A stretch of 13,325 nucleotides of DNA, taken from an uncultured Eubacteriales bacterium. GTDB lineage: Bacteria > Bacillota_A > Clostridia > Oscillospirales > Oscillospiraceae. The notes beneath the pieces are model-generated. The model searched no databases. It was not told the DNA's origin and worked only from the letters and a program-made list of their open reading frames with translations. The translations under genes and the position numbers were made by a program. Where the stretch lies: contig CATIYU010000063.1 of the NCBI GenBank assembly GCA_949739085.1, forward strand, positions 1 through 13,325, in the 5' to 3' direction. Below, one piece after another: positions 1 through 6,130 of the stretch (its first letter is position 1; each line of letters opens with the position of its first letter).

Positions 1-190
1 CGTGGAGCTTCAAATCCAGGAAAATTTTGTGGCCCCGTGCCTTGATGTCCCGGACGATGTCCGGACCCTCGGCGTAGTAGAGCTCCATACCGATTTTCAC
101 AAAGGGCTTCTCCCCGGTGAACTGGTCCAGGAATGCCATAGTCTTCTCCCGGCTGTCAAAGTCCAGGGCGATAATCACGTCTTTACCCAT
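1..190 (-). CDS. pyrF: Orotidine 5'-phosphate decarboxylase, N-terminal part
   Basis: PyrF catalyses the last step of UMP synthesis, the cofactor-free decarboxylation of OMP, in the cytoplasm. Only the first 63 residues are visible; the gene continues off the left edge, and the family is usually about 230-240 residues. The start of the TIM barrel is clear: the first strand VIIALDF (residues 5-11, with D10 expected at the substrate), VKIGMELYY (31-39, K32) and the beginning of the catalytic DxKxxD segment, LDLKLH at 58-63, which is cut by the edge. The ATG is preceded by an AGGAGG-type ribosome binding site lying inside the end of pyrD, and the two genes overlap by 8 bases. This supports translational coupling as the last visible gene of the pyrC-K-D-F operon. 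The identification is firm; the C-terminal half cannot be judged. Confidence 0.95.
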   Translation of the reverse strand, partial: MGKDVIIALDFDSREKTMAFLDQFTGEKPFVKIGMELYYAEGPDIVRDIKARGHKIFLDLKLH

Positions 191-1100
191 GGTGTGCGCC
201 TCCTATCATCTCTCTCAAATTTTCAACGCCGTACTGCTCCATCACCTGAGGCAGCGCCGCGATGATGTCCCGGCAGGGGAAGGGGGTCACCAGATTCGCG
301 GCCCCCACCTCCACTGCCGAGGCCCCGGCCAGCATCATTTCCAGCACATCCTCCGCCGAACTCACCCCGCCCATGCCGATGACCGGGATGCCCACGGCCT
401 CGTAGACCTGGTACACCATCCGCACCGCCACCGGAAGCGCCGCCGGGCCGGACAGGCCGCCGGTGCCGTTGGCCAGCAGGGGCCTCCTCGTTTTCAGGCT
501 GATGCGCATACCCAGCAGAGTGTTGATGAGGCTCACGCCGTCCGCCCCCGCGTCCTCGCAGGCCCTGGCCACGGCGGCAATGTCCGCCACATTGGGGCTC
601 AGCTTCATGAAAACCGGCTTTTTCACTGCCGCCTTCACCGCCCGGGTGACCTCCGCGGCGGCCTGAGGGGTCGCGCCGAAGGACATGCCGCCTCCGTGGA
701 CGTTGGGGCAGGAGATGTTCACCTCCAGCCACCCCACCTGCTCCTCCCTGTCCAGCAGAGCGCAGGTGTGGACGTATTCGTCAATGGAAAAGCCGCTGAC
801 ATTGGCCATAACCGGCTTACGGAACACCTGCTTCAGCTGGGGCAGCTCCTCCCCAATCACCTTCTCCACGCCGGGATTTTGCAGCCCCACGGCGTTGAGC
901 ATCCCAGCGGGGCACTCGGCAATGCGGGGGGTAGGATTGCCAAACCGGGGCTCCCGGGTAGTGCCCTTAAAGGAGAACGTCCCCAGGCAGTTAATGTCGT
1001 ACAGCTCCGCGAATTCGTATCCGTAGCCAAAGGTTCCGCTGGCGGGGATGACCGGATTATCCAGCTCAATCCCGGCCAGACTGACGCGCAGATCTACCAT
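183..1100 (-). CDS. pyrD: Dihydroorotate dehydrogenase, class 1B catalytic subunit
   Basis: This is the FMN-containing subunit that oxidises dihydroorotate to orotate. In class 1B enzymes it pairs with PyrK, the next gene upstream, to pass electrons to NAD+. The protein is 305 residues, typical for the class. Visible marks are [11 protein letters not shown] (15-25), the substrate/FMN lysine region FSFKGTT (43-49), the active-site NISCPN with C131 (class 1 enzymes use Cys as the base), KLSPN (166-170), SLINT (190-194) and the phosphate-binding IPVIGMGGV (238-246). The ATG at 1100 was chosen because a GGAGGAGGT ribosome binding site lies just upstream and homologues begin at [11 protein letters not shown]; an earlier in-frame ATG would add 25 residues of unrelated sequence inside pyrK. 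It overlaps pyrK by 7 bases and pyrF by 8. Nothing looks broken. Confidence 0.97.
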   Translation of the reverse strand: MVDLRVSLAGIELDNPVIPASGTFGYGYEFAELYDINCLGTFSFKGTTREPRFGNPTPRIAECPAGMLNAVGLQNPGVEKVIGEELPQLKQVFRKPVMANVSGFSIDEYVHTCALLDREEQVGWLEVNISCPNVHGGGMSFGATPQAAAEVTRAVKAAVKKPVFMKLSPNVADIAAVARACEDAGADGVSLINTLLGMRISLKTRRPLLANGTGGLSGPAALPVAVRMVYQVYEAVGIPVIGMGGVSSAEDVLEMMLAGASAVEVGAANLVTPFPCRDIIAALPQVMEQYGVENLREMIGGAHHG

Positions 1101-1822
1101 ATGACCTCCTCCTGTTCCAGCACCGGGCCGTCCTTGCAGATGCGTTTGCTGCCGTACTTGGTCTTGCAGCTGCACCCCATGCAGGCCCCAAAGCCGCAGC
1201 CCATGCGCTCTTCAAAGCTCAGCTGTCCGGAGGTTTTGGCGGCGTGGTACACCGCCTTCAGCATGGGCAGGGGGCCGCAGGCGCAGAAGTAACTGTATTC
1301 CTCCGGAAAGACGTCCGTTACAAACCCCTTTTTCCCATAGCTGCCGTCCACAGTGGCTACAACCGTCTCCGCGCCCAAAGCCTGGAACTGCTGCTCATAG
1401 AATATTTCCGCCTTGGTATTGAACCCCAGCAGGGCCACCGGGGTCTTTCCGGCGCGCAGCAGGGCCTTGGCCAGCCCGTACATAGGCGGCGCCCCTGCGC
1501 CGCCGCCAATCACCAGAGTCCGCCCGCCGCACCGGGATACGTTGAAGCCGTTGCCCAGGCCGCACAAAATGTCCAGCTTCTGCCCCGGCTCCATGCGGCT
1601 GAGGGCCTCCGTGCCCTGGCCCACCGTCTTATAGATCACCGTCAGGCCCTCCCCATCCCAGTCGCAGACCGACAGGGGGCGGCGCAGGAACAGCCCCTCC
1701 AGCTGGATGTTGATAAACTGCCCCGGCGCGGTGAGGGGGGCGGTGTCCCCCAGCAGCCGCAGCTCCCACACGCCTGCCGTCAGGGGGATGTTGTGGGCGA
1801 TGGTGTAGATTCCCTGCCTCAT
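1094..1822 (-). CDS. pyrK: Dihydroorotate dehydrogenase electron-transfer subunit
   Basis: PyrK is the FAD and [2Fe-2S] subunit that takes electrons from PyrD and reduces NAD+. It has 242 residues, near the usual 250-260. A ferredoxin-reductase-like FAD domain comes first, with RRPLSV at 48-53; the NAD-binding domain follows, with GGGAGAPP at 107-113; the C-terminal cluster motif has C209, C214, C217 and C229 in the expected CxxxxCxxC...C spacing. An additional C219 sits between them. Its ATG overlaps the pyrC stop as ATGA and its own stop overlaps the pyrD start, so the subunits should be made in a coupled way. Together with PyrD it defines the NAD-linked heterotetramer typical of Gram-positive anaerobes, rather than a quinone-linked class 2 enzyme. 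Confidence 0.97.
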   Translation of the reverse strand: MRQGIYTIAHNIPLTAGVWELRLLGDTAPLTAPGQFINIQLEGLFLRRPLSVCDWDGEGLTVIYKTVGQGTEALSRMEPGQKLDILCGLGNGFNVSRCGGRTLVIGGGAGAPPMYGLAKALLRAGKTPVALLGFNTKAEIFYEQQFQALGAETVVATVDGSYGKKGFVTDVFPEEYSYFCACGPLPMLKAVYHAAKTSGQLSFEERMGCGFGACMGCSCKTKYGSKRICKDGPVLEQEEVIW

Positions 1823-3090
1823 GGCTTGTCCTCCCTCCAGACAATATTTCCCGCCGCGATGGTGAGGCGGCAGACCCCGTACAGCTCCATCCCCGCGAAG
1901 GGGGTGGCCCGGCCCATGGACTGGAACTGCTCCGGGTCTACCCGGCGGACCGCGTCCAGGTCAAAGGCCGTCAAATTTGCCGGCTGCCCCGGCTCCAGGG
2001 TCGTACCCCCGCCGAATCGCCGGACGGGGTTGGTGTGGAGCAGGTCCACCAGCTTTTCCAGGGATAGAATCCCTGGCTTTACCAAGTGAGTATACACCGC
2101 AGCAAAGGCCGTCTCCAGTCCCACCACGCCCATGGCGCTCTTCTCCAGGCCCTGAGCCTTCTCCTCCCGGCTGTGGGGGGCGTGATCGGTGGCAATCATG
2201 TCAATAGTGCCATCCAGCAGACCGGCAATCAGGGCTTGGCGGTCCGCCTCGCTGCGGATGGGAGGATTCATTTTGAACCGCCCGTCATCCTGGAGGTCCA
2301 TGTCGTTGAACACCAGGTAGTGGGGTCCGGTCTCACAGGTGACGTCCACTCCCCGGGCCTTGGCCTCCCGGATCAGCGCCACGCTCTCCTTGGTGGAGAC
2401 GTGGCAGACGTGGTAGGCGCACCCGGTCTCCTCCGCCAGCCGCAGGTCCCGGGCGATGGGCCCCCACTCGCTCTCCGAACAGATGCCCCGGTGGCCGTGG
2501 AAGCGGGCATACTGGCCGTCGTGGATATAGCCGCCCCGCAGGAGGCTGTTGTCCTCGCAATGGGCGGCGATAATCTTGCCCAGCCGCTTCGCCTCCTCCA
2601 TGGCCCTCCGCATCAGGTCCGGGTTCTGGACTCCCCGGCCGTCGTCGGAGAAGCCCGCCGTAAAGGGGGCCATGGCCTCCAGGTCCGCCAGCACCTCCCC
2701 CCGCTCCCCCTGAGTGATGGTCCCATAAGGCCGTACGTCCACCACGGCGTCCCGGCGGATGATAGACAAAAGCGCCTCCAGATTCTCCCGGCTGTCCGGC
2801 GCGGGGGCCAGGTTGGGCATACAGCACAGTTGGGTATAGCCGCCCCGGGCGGCGGCCAGGGTGCCTGTGCGCACCGTCTCCTTGTACGAAAATCCCGGCT
2901 CTCGCAGATGCACATGTACATCGGAGAAGCCGGGAAAAATAACGGCATTATGAAGGTCAATTGAAAGAGCGCCGGGGAAGCTCTTCAGTCCCCCGGCAAT
3001 AGAAACAATACGTCCCCCACTGATGGAAAGATCAACAGGGCGAAACCGGCCCGCCGCCGGGAGCATGGCGTTTTTTAGAAGGTAATTCAA
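1819..3090 (-). CDS. pyrC: Dihydroorotase (type I), probable TTG start
   Basis: PyrC cyclises carbamoyl aspartate to dihydroorotate using bound zinc. Counting from the TTG start the protein is 423 residues, typical of type I dihydroorotases. Metal-site motifs are in order: DVHVHLREPG (57-66, with H59 and H61), GFSDDG (147-151) supplying the aspartate that in this class can bridge the metals, AHCED (H178), YHVCHVST (H230) and ATDHAPH (D302). An ATG lies 21 bases further upstream (3111), but it falls at or within a few bases of the predicted transcription start. The TTG at 3090 has a GGGGGAGGG ribosome binding site 6 bases before it, and it gives the family-typical N-terminus MNYLLKNAML. I therefore prefer TTG; if the ATG is used the protein is 430 residues. 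It is the first gene of the operon and overlaps pyrK by 4 bases. Confidence 0.93.
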   Translation of the reverse strand: MNYLLKNAMLPAAGRFRPVDLSISGGRIVSIAGGLKSFPGALSIDLHNAVIFPGFSDVHVHLREPGFSYKETVRTGTLAAARGGYTQLCCMPNLAPAPDSRENLEALLSIIRRDAVVDVRPYGTITQGERGEVLADLEAMAPFTAGFSDDGRGVQNPDLMRRAMEEAKRLGKIIAAHCEDNSLLRGGYIHDGQYARFHGHRGICSESEWGPIARDLRLAEETGCAYHVCHVSTKESVALIREAKARGVDVTCETGPHYLVFNDMDLQDDGRFKMNPPIRSEADRQALIAGLLDGTIDMIATDHAPHSREEKAQGLEKSAMGVVGLETAFAAVYTHLVKPGILSLEKLVDLLHTNPVRRFGGGTTLEPGQPANLTAFDLDAVRRVDPEQFQSMGRATPFAGMELYGVCRLTIAAGNIVWREDKP

Positions 3091-3096
3091 GGCGTT

Positions 3097-3105
3097 CCCT
3101 CCCCC
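3097..3105 (-). promoter_or_regulatory. Ribosome binding site that decides the pyrC start
   Basis: On the minus strand this reads GGGGGAGGG and lies 6 bases before the TTG at 3090. The alternative ATG at 3111 has no ribosome binding site and would use this stretch as codons (Gly-Gly-Gly). It supports the TTG start. Confidence 0.7.
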
Positions 3106-3118
3106 AGACATTTTTACT

Positions 3119-3148
3119 ATTATACAGGAGGACGCCGCCGGATGTCAA
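3119..3148 (-). promoter_or_regulatory. Consensus sigma-A promoter of the pyr operon
   Basis: On the minus strand there is a perfect -35 box TTGACA (3143-3148), an 18-bp spacer and a perfect -10 box TATAAT (3119-3124). Transcription should start near 3113-3111, within an A-run. This leaves a leader of only about 20 bases before the TTG of pyrC, so there is no space for an RNA-binding PyrR attenuator. Control, if any, should act on initiation or through a DNA-binding protein. Confidence 0.85.
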
Positions 3149-3150
3149 CA

Positions 3151-3171
3151 GGAAAAATGTTACAATTTTCC
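3151..3171 (-). repeat. 21-bp imperfect palindrome upstream of the pyr promoter
   Basis: The arms are GGAAAA and TTTTCC, and the middle is TGT-T-ACA, so 18 of the 21 positions fit twofold symmetry. It begins 2 bp upstream of the -35 box and its centre lies about 49 bp before the expected transcription start. That is a usual place for an activator, or for a repressor touching the -35 box. It also lies just past the stop of the upstream GNAT gene, but as a terminator it would be weak because the stem is AT-rich. Confidence 0.45.
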
Positions 3172-3182
3172 CGCCCTCTGGG

Positions 3183-3650
3183 TCATAGAATTTGTTCCAG
3201 CCCCAGCTTCTGCACCTGGAGCCCCTTTTTTTCATAGAACCGGCGGGCGCTCTCGTTGCGGGCCCAGACGTTCAAGGTCACGTTGTGACAACCCGCAGCT
3301 CTGGCTATGTTGACCACCGTCTGATACAGCGCCTCCCCCACGCCGCGCCCCCGGCAGTTTTCGTCCACGCAGAGGTCGTCCAGATAGAGAGTGGTGAAGC
3401 GCTCCATGACGTCCTCGCCACTGTGGCGCTGGAGCTCGCAGAAGGCGTAGCCCAGCACATGGCCCGCCTCCTCCGCCACCAGAACTGTGCGGCCGGGCTC
3501 CTGGAGGATGGCGCACAGCTCCCCGCCGCTGTACTTTCTGCCGCCCTCCCGGAAGATGTCCGGCCTCCCCTCCCGGTGGACCCGGCACACTTGCAGCAGC
3601 AGCTCCCCCAGGCGGGGGACGTCCCCCTCCCTGGCGTATCGGATTTCCAT
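3183..3650 (-). CDS. GNAT-family N-acetyltransferase
   Basis: A 155-residue single-domain GNAT protein, which would move an acetyl group from acetyl-CoA to an amine on an unknown substrate. The acetyl-CoA motif A is clear: LDDLCVDENCRGRGVGEALY at residues 90-109, with the pyrophosphate-binding R100-G-R-G-V-G105. It is followed by NVTLNVWARNESARRFYEKKGL (123-144), the typical last strand-helix of the fold. The ATG at 3650 is preceded by AAAGGAGG at good distance. It follows the foldase gene in the same direction after a 76-bp gap holding two hairpins, and ends 35 bp before the pyr promoter. It may be co-transcribed with the foldase. The substrate (protein N-terminus, polyamine, antibiotic or other) cannot be told from sequence. 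Confidence 0.88.
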   Translation of the reverse strand: MEIRYAREGDVPRLGELLLQVCRVHREGRPDIFREGGRKYSGGELCAILQEPGRTVLVAEEAGHVLGYAFCELQRHSGEDVMERFTTLYLDDLCVDENCRGRGVGEALYQTVVNIARAAGCHNVTLNVWARNESARRFYEKKGLQVQKLGLEQIL

Positions 3651-3665
3651 AAAAGCCTCCTTTCA

Positions 3666-3683
3666 GCAGGGTCCAATCCCTGC
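3666..3683 (-). other. Small hairpin before the GNAT gene
   Basis: The arms GCAGGG and CCCTGC form a perfect 6-bp stem with a 6-base loop. In the minus-strand transcript it comes just before the ribosome binding site of the acetyltransferase gene and after the stronger hairpin at 3692-3720. There is no T-run, so a termination role is not supported. Confidence 0.4.
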
Positions 3684-3691
3684 AAGCAGCA

Positions 3692-3720
3692 GCGGCCCCG
3701 GAATCAGCTTCCGGGGCCGC
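3692..3720 (-). other. Strong GC hairpin after the foldase gene
   Basis: A perfect 12-bp stem (GCGGCCCCGGAA with TTCCGGGGCCGC) and a 5-base loop lie 6 bp beyond the stop of the foldase gene. No T-run follows on either strand, so it is not a standard intrinsic terminator. It may protect the 3' end of the foldase message, cause a pause, or act as a terminator of reduced strength that limits read-through into the GNAT gene. Confidence 0.6.
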
Positions 3721-3726
3721 GAACGT

Positions 3727-5238
3727 TTAGCCGATCTTTTTCATACCGCCCTCGTCCACTTCGGCGGTGACGCTGTCTGTCAGTTCCGTTTCCCAGTCGC
3801 TCTGGGCCTGGTTTTTCATGTCGTTCTCGCAGGCGTAGTGCCAATACTGGGTGTTGCCGTAGCCCACAAAGTACATGATGTGGGCCCCGGTGGAGGAGTT
3901 ATACACAATCCCCGTGTCGCCGGGCTTGCGGCCGTCCTCATAGCACCAGTCCTGGAACGCCGCCACCATCTGCCCCTTGGCCACGTTCTCGTAGAGGCCG
4001 CCGTTGGTGTTGCTGCCGGGGTCCTTGGAGTGCTCGTTGGCCAGAGCGGCAAAATCGTCCTCAGAGCCGCCCCAGGCGTCCAAAATCTCCTGGGCCTTGG
4101 CGCGGAGCTGCTCCTCGGTGGCCTCCTCGCCCTCGCCCAGCTCCAGGCTCTCGCCGGACACCAGGATGTGGCGGACGTTGTAGTCCAGGGTCTCGTCCCG
4201 CTCACGGCCATTGAAGAGAGCCACATAATAGGTGCTGCTGTCCTCCAGGACCGCGCTGTCCCCGGACTTGCGGGCGGCGTCAAAGAACCAGTCGTTGAGC
4301 GTGCTGGAGCTGTAGGTCAGAGCCTCGTTGGCGGTGAAGCTGACGTTGTTTTTGTCCGCCAGAACTTCCAGGTTGCCGCCGTCCTCCAAGGCGTCCAAAA
4401 TCGCCTCAGCGGTGGCCTTGGCCTGGGTCATGGCCGCCTCCTTCTCCTCCTCAGTGGCCTCTACGGAGTTGCCGTCATCGTCGGTCTTAGGCTCGGGCGT
4501 GCCGGAGACGGTGATATACTCGCAGTCCACCAGGTCATAGCTATTCTGATTCTCCTCGTAGTAGTCTAGGATCTCCTGGTCCGTGTAGGAGAGGCTCTCA
4601 TAGTGGGCGGTGGCGTACTTGCTGGCCAGCATCTGGTCCTTAAGGCAGGACTCGTAGATGGAGGCGGTCATAGCGGAGCCATACATCACGTTGAGGTATG
4701 CCTTATAGCTGTAGCCGTAGGTAGCGGCCTCGCTCTTGCGGGCGGCCACGGTTTTGTCAAAGCTCTCCAGGTCATCAGCCTCCAGAGACATGTTCTCGTC
4801 CTTCGCGGCCTGGACGGCGGCCTGGACAAAGCGCATGTTGCTGACAGCCTGTTCCTTAAAGTACTCGTCCCAGGTCTGGTCCTCGCTGTAGGACTGCTCC
4901 TTTAAGGACTTCTTGGTGTCCAGCCAGCCCAGAGCGGTGTAGAGGTAGCCGTTCTGGCTGTTGAGGAAGCTCTGGTAGGCGTACTGGTAGTAATAGGCGG
5001 TCTCGGCCACGTTGTGCTTCTGGCCGTCGATGGTGACGGCGGTCTGGCTGCGCTGGAGAATACCGGAGTTGTAGACCACCAGCGCCACGGCCACTACAAC
5101 AAAAAGGACGGCGGCGGCGCCGTACAGGAAGTTCGCTCTTTTCTCAGCGGCCCTCTCCTCCGCCTCCCGGGCGGACTTGGGGCCGGAGCTGTTTGCCAGC
5201 AATTCCTGGCGCTTTTTCTTTTCTCTGGATGCGCTCAT
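3727..5238 (-). CDS. Membrane-anchored PpiC-type peptidyl-prolyl isomerase (foldase)
   Basis: A 503-residue protein predicted to help fold secreted proteins outside the membrane. Residues 1-36 are highly charged (KKKRQELL..., EAEERAAEKR) and cytoplasmic; 37-57 form one membrane segment (NFLYGAAAVLFVVVAVALVVY); the rest should be outside. A SurA/PrsA-like helical part follows. A parvulin (rotamase) domain lies at about 353-460, with its usual marks YNVRHILVS (353-361), DFAALANEHSKDPGSNTNGG (395-414), the AF pair at 427-428 and the closing GAHIMYFVGY (451-460). There is no lipobox, so unlike PrsA it is not a lipoprotein. The acidic stretch at 247-269 looks like an insert. The ATG at 5238 has GGAAGGA about 10 bases upstream. 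It has its own promoter at 5341-5369. The client proteins are unknown. Confidence 0.9.
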   Translation of the reverse strand: MSASREKKKRQELLANSSGPKSAREAEERAAEKRANFLYGAAAVLFVVVAVALVVYNSGILQRSQTAVTIDGQKHNVAETAYYYQYAYQSFLNSQNGYLYTALGWLDTKKSLKEQSYSEDQTWDEYFKEQAVSNMRFVQAAVQAAKDENMSLEADDLESFDKTVAARKSEAATYGYSYKAYLNVMYGSAMTASIYESCLKDQMLASKYATAHYESLSYTDQEILDYYEENQNSYDLVDCEYITVSGTPEPKTDDDGNSVEATEEEKEAAMTQAKATAEAILDALEDGGNLEVLADKNNVSFTANEALTYSSSTLNDWFFDAARKSGDSAVLEDSSTYYVALFNGRERDETLDYNVRHILVSGESLELGEGEEATEEQLRAKAQEILDAWGGSEDDFAALANEHSKDPGSNTNGGLYENVAKGQMVAAFQDWCYEDGRKPGDTGIVYNSSTGAHIMYFVGYGNTQYWHYACENDMKNQAQSDWETELTDSVTAEVDEGGMKKIG

Positions 5239-5340
5239 TTGTGTTCATTCCTTCCAACAATTTTCTGCCGTTCCCTAGGGCGGGAGCGGCGGGGTTTTTT
5301 TGATGGTCCGCCCGGCGGGAACCGGGGCTCAACGAACCTT

Positions 5341-5369
5341 AGTATACTCGATTGCGCCCTGTTTCGCAA
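5341..5369 (-). promoter_or_regulatory. Probable sigma-A promoter of the foldase gene
   Basis: On the minus strand: -35 TTGCGA (5364-5369), a 17-bp spacer and -10 TATACT (5341-5346). It lies in a locally AT-rich gap between the hexapeptide acetyltransferase and the foldase. Transcription would begin near 5334, giving a leader of about 95 bases that is rich in GC hairpins and contains a run of seven A. Confidence 0.6.
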
Positions 5370-5419
5370 GTAAAAGTTGCGCCGTGGCTGTAAATAATTT
5401 TTGAATAGCCCCGCGGACG

Positions 5420-6037
5420 CTACAGCAGCTCCGGTTTCCGCTGCACGGAATCCGCCTCCGTAATGGGGCGCACCGGTTTGCAGGGCACGCCCGCGGCGAA
5501 CACTCCCGCCGGGATGTCCCGGGTGACCACGCTTCCGGCCCCGATGACGCACCCCTCCCCGATTGTAACGCCGCCGCAGACCACCACGTTGGAGCCAAAC
5601 CAGCAGTTGTCACCAATGGTAATGGGCGCGGCGTACTCCAGGTCGTAGGGGGAGCCGTCCGCCTTGTACCGGATATTGCGCTCCCCTGGCAGGAGGGGAT
5701 GAATGGGGGTGACCAGGGAGCAGTTGGGCCCGAAAAAGACGTTGCTGCCGATCGTCACGGGACAGCAGTCCAGGACCACGAAGTTGAAATTAGCGTAAAA
5801 ATTTTCTCCAATAGCGGTATAGACGCCGTAGTCAAACTGCACCGGCCCCTGGAGAAAACCGCCCCTCCCCAGACGGGGAAGCAGCTGGGCGAGGATCTCC
5901 GCCCGCCGGGCCTCCTCGGTCTCCAGGGTGTCGTTATACTCCTTGGAGAGCCTGTGGGCCTTCACCCTTGCGGCGGCAAGAAATTTGTCCGTAGGGTCGT
6001 AGAGCTTCCCTGCCAGCATTTTTTCCTCTTCCGTCAT
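5420..6037 (-). CDS. Maltose/galactoside-type hexapeptide O-acetyltransferase
   Basis: A 205-residue member of the Maa/LacA/NodL family, trimeric left-handed beta-helix enzymes that acetylate sugars with acetyl-CoA. The family N-terminal helix pair is present (MTEEEKMLAGKLYDP at 1-15, ELNDT-like KEYNDT at 32-37). The beta-helix turns follow (VTIGSNVFFGPN at 94-105, ITIGDNCWFGSN at 139-150, VTIGEGCVIGAGSVV at 157-171), with the catalytic histidine in TPIHPL (H113). The C-terminal AAGVPCKPVRPI (181-192) is also typical. The family is usually about 185-200 residues; the last 13 residues are a short extra tail. The start at 6037 has GGAGG before it. The physiological acceptor sugar is not known, and family names such as maltose acetyltransferase rest on in vitro activity. 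It follows the aldo/keto reductase by 93 bp in the same direction. Confidence 0.92.
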   Translation of the reverse strand: MTEEEKMLAGKLYDPTDKFLAAARVKAHRLSKEYNDTLETEEARRAEILAQLLPRLGRGGFLQGPVQFDYGVYTAIGENFYANFNFVVLDCCPVTIGSNVFFGPNCSLVTPIHPLLPGERNIRYKADGSPYDLEYAAPITIGDNCWFGSNVVVCGGVTIGEGCVIGAGSVVTRDIPAGVFAAGVPCKPVRPITEADSVQRKPELL

Positions 6038-6066
6038 ATTCTATCCTCCAAAGCCGCGCTTCCGCC

Positions 6067-6095
6067 GCCGGGAGGTCCAAACGGTCCTCCACGGC
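6067..6095 (-). other. Hairpin between reductase and acetyltransferase genes
   Basis: GGAGGTCC (6071-6078) and GGTCCTCC (6083-6090) pair with one mismatch around an AAAC loop, extended by GCCG/CGGC past a bulged A. No T-run follows on the minus strand, so it may be a processing or pausing element rather than a terminator. Confidence 0.4.
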
Positions 6096-6130
6096 AGCGG
6101 AGCGGCGTCATGTATTAGCAGGTGCGCGAC

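Noticed and set aside
117..1292. Long plus-strand open frames opposite pyrD, pyrK, pyrC, the PBP and the reductase
   Set aside because: They mirror real minus-strand genes in frames dictated by GC-rich third positions. Their translations are low-complexity (Gly, His, Arg, Pro-rich) with no domain.
3109..3111. ATG at 3111 as the pyrC start
   Set aside because: It lies at or next to the predicted transcription start and has no ribosome binding site; the TTG at 3090 has one. Kept as an alternative because leaderless translation cannot be excluded.
5268..5301. Plus-strand terminator-like hairpin (CCGTTCCC/GGGAGCGG) followed closely by seven T
   Set aside because: No plus-strand gene lies upstream that would need it, and five bases separate the stem from the T-run. 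It lies in the 5' leader of the minus-strand foldase gene, so a terminator call would be speculative.
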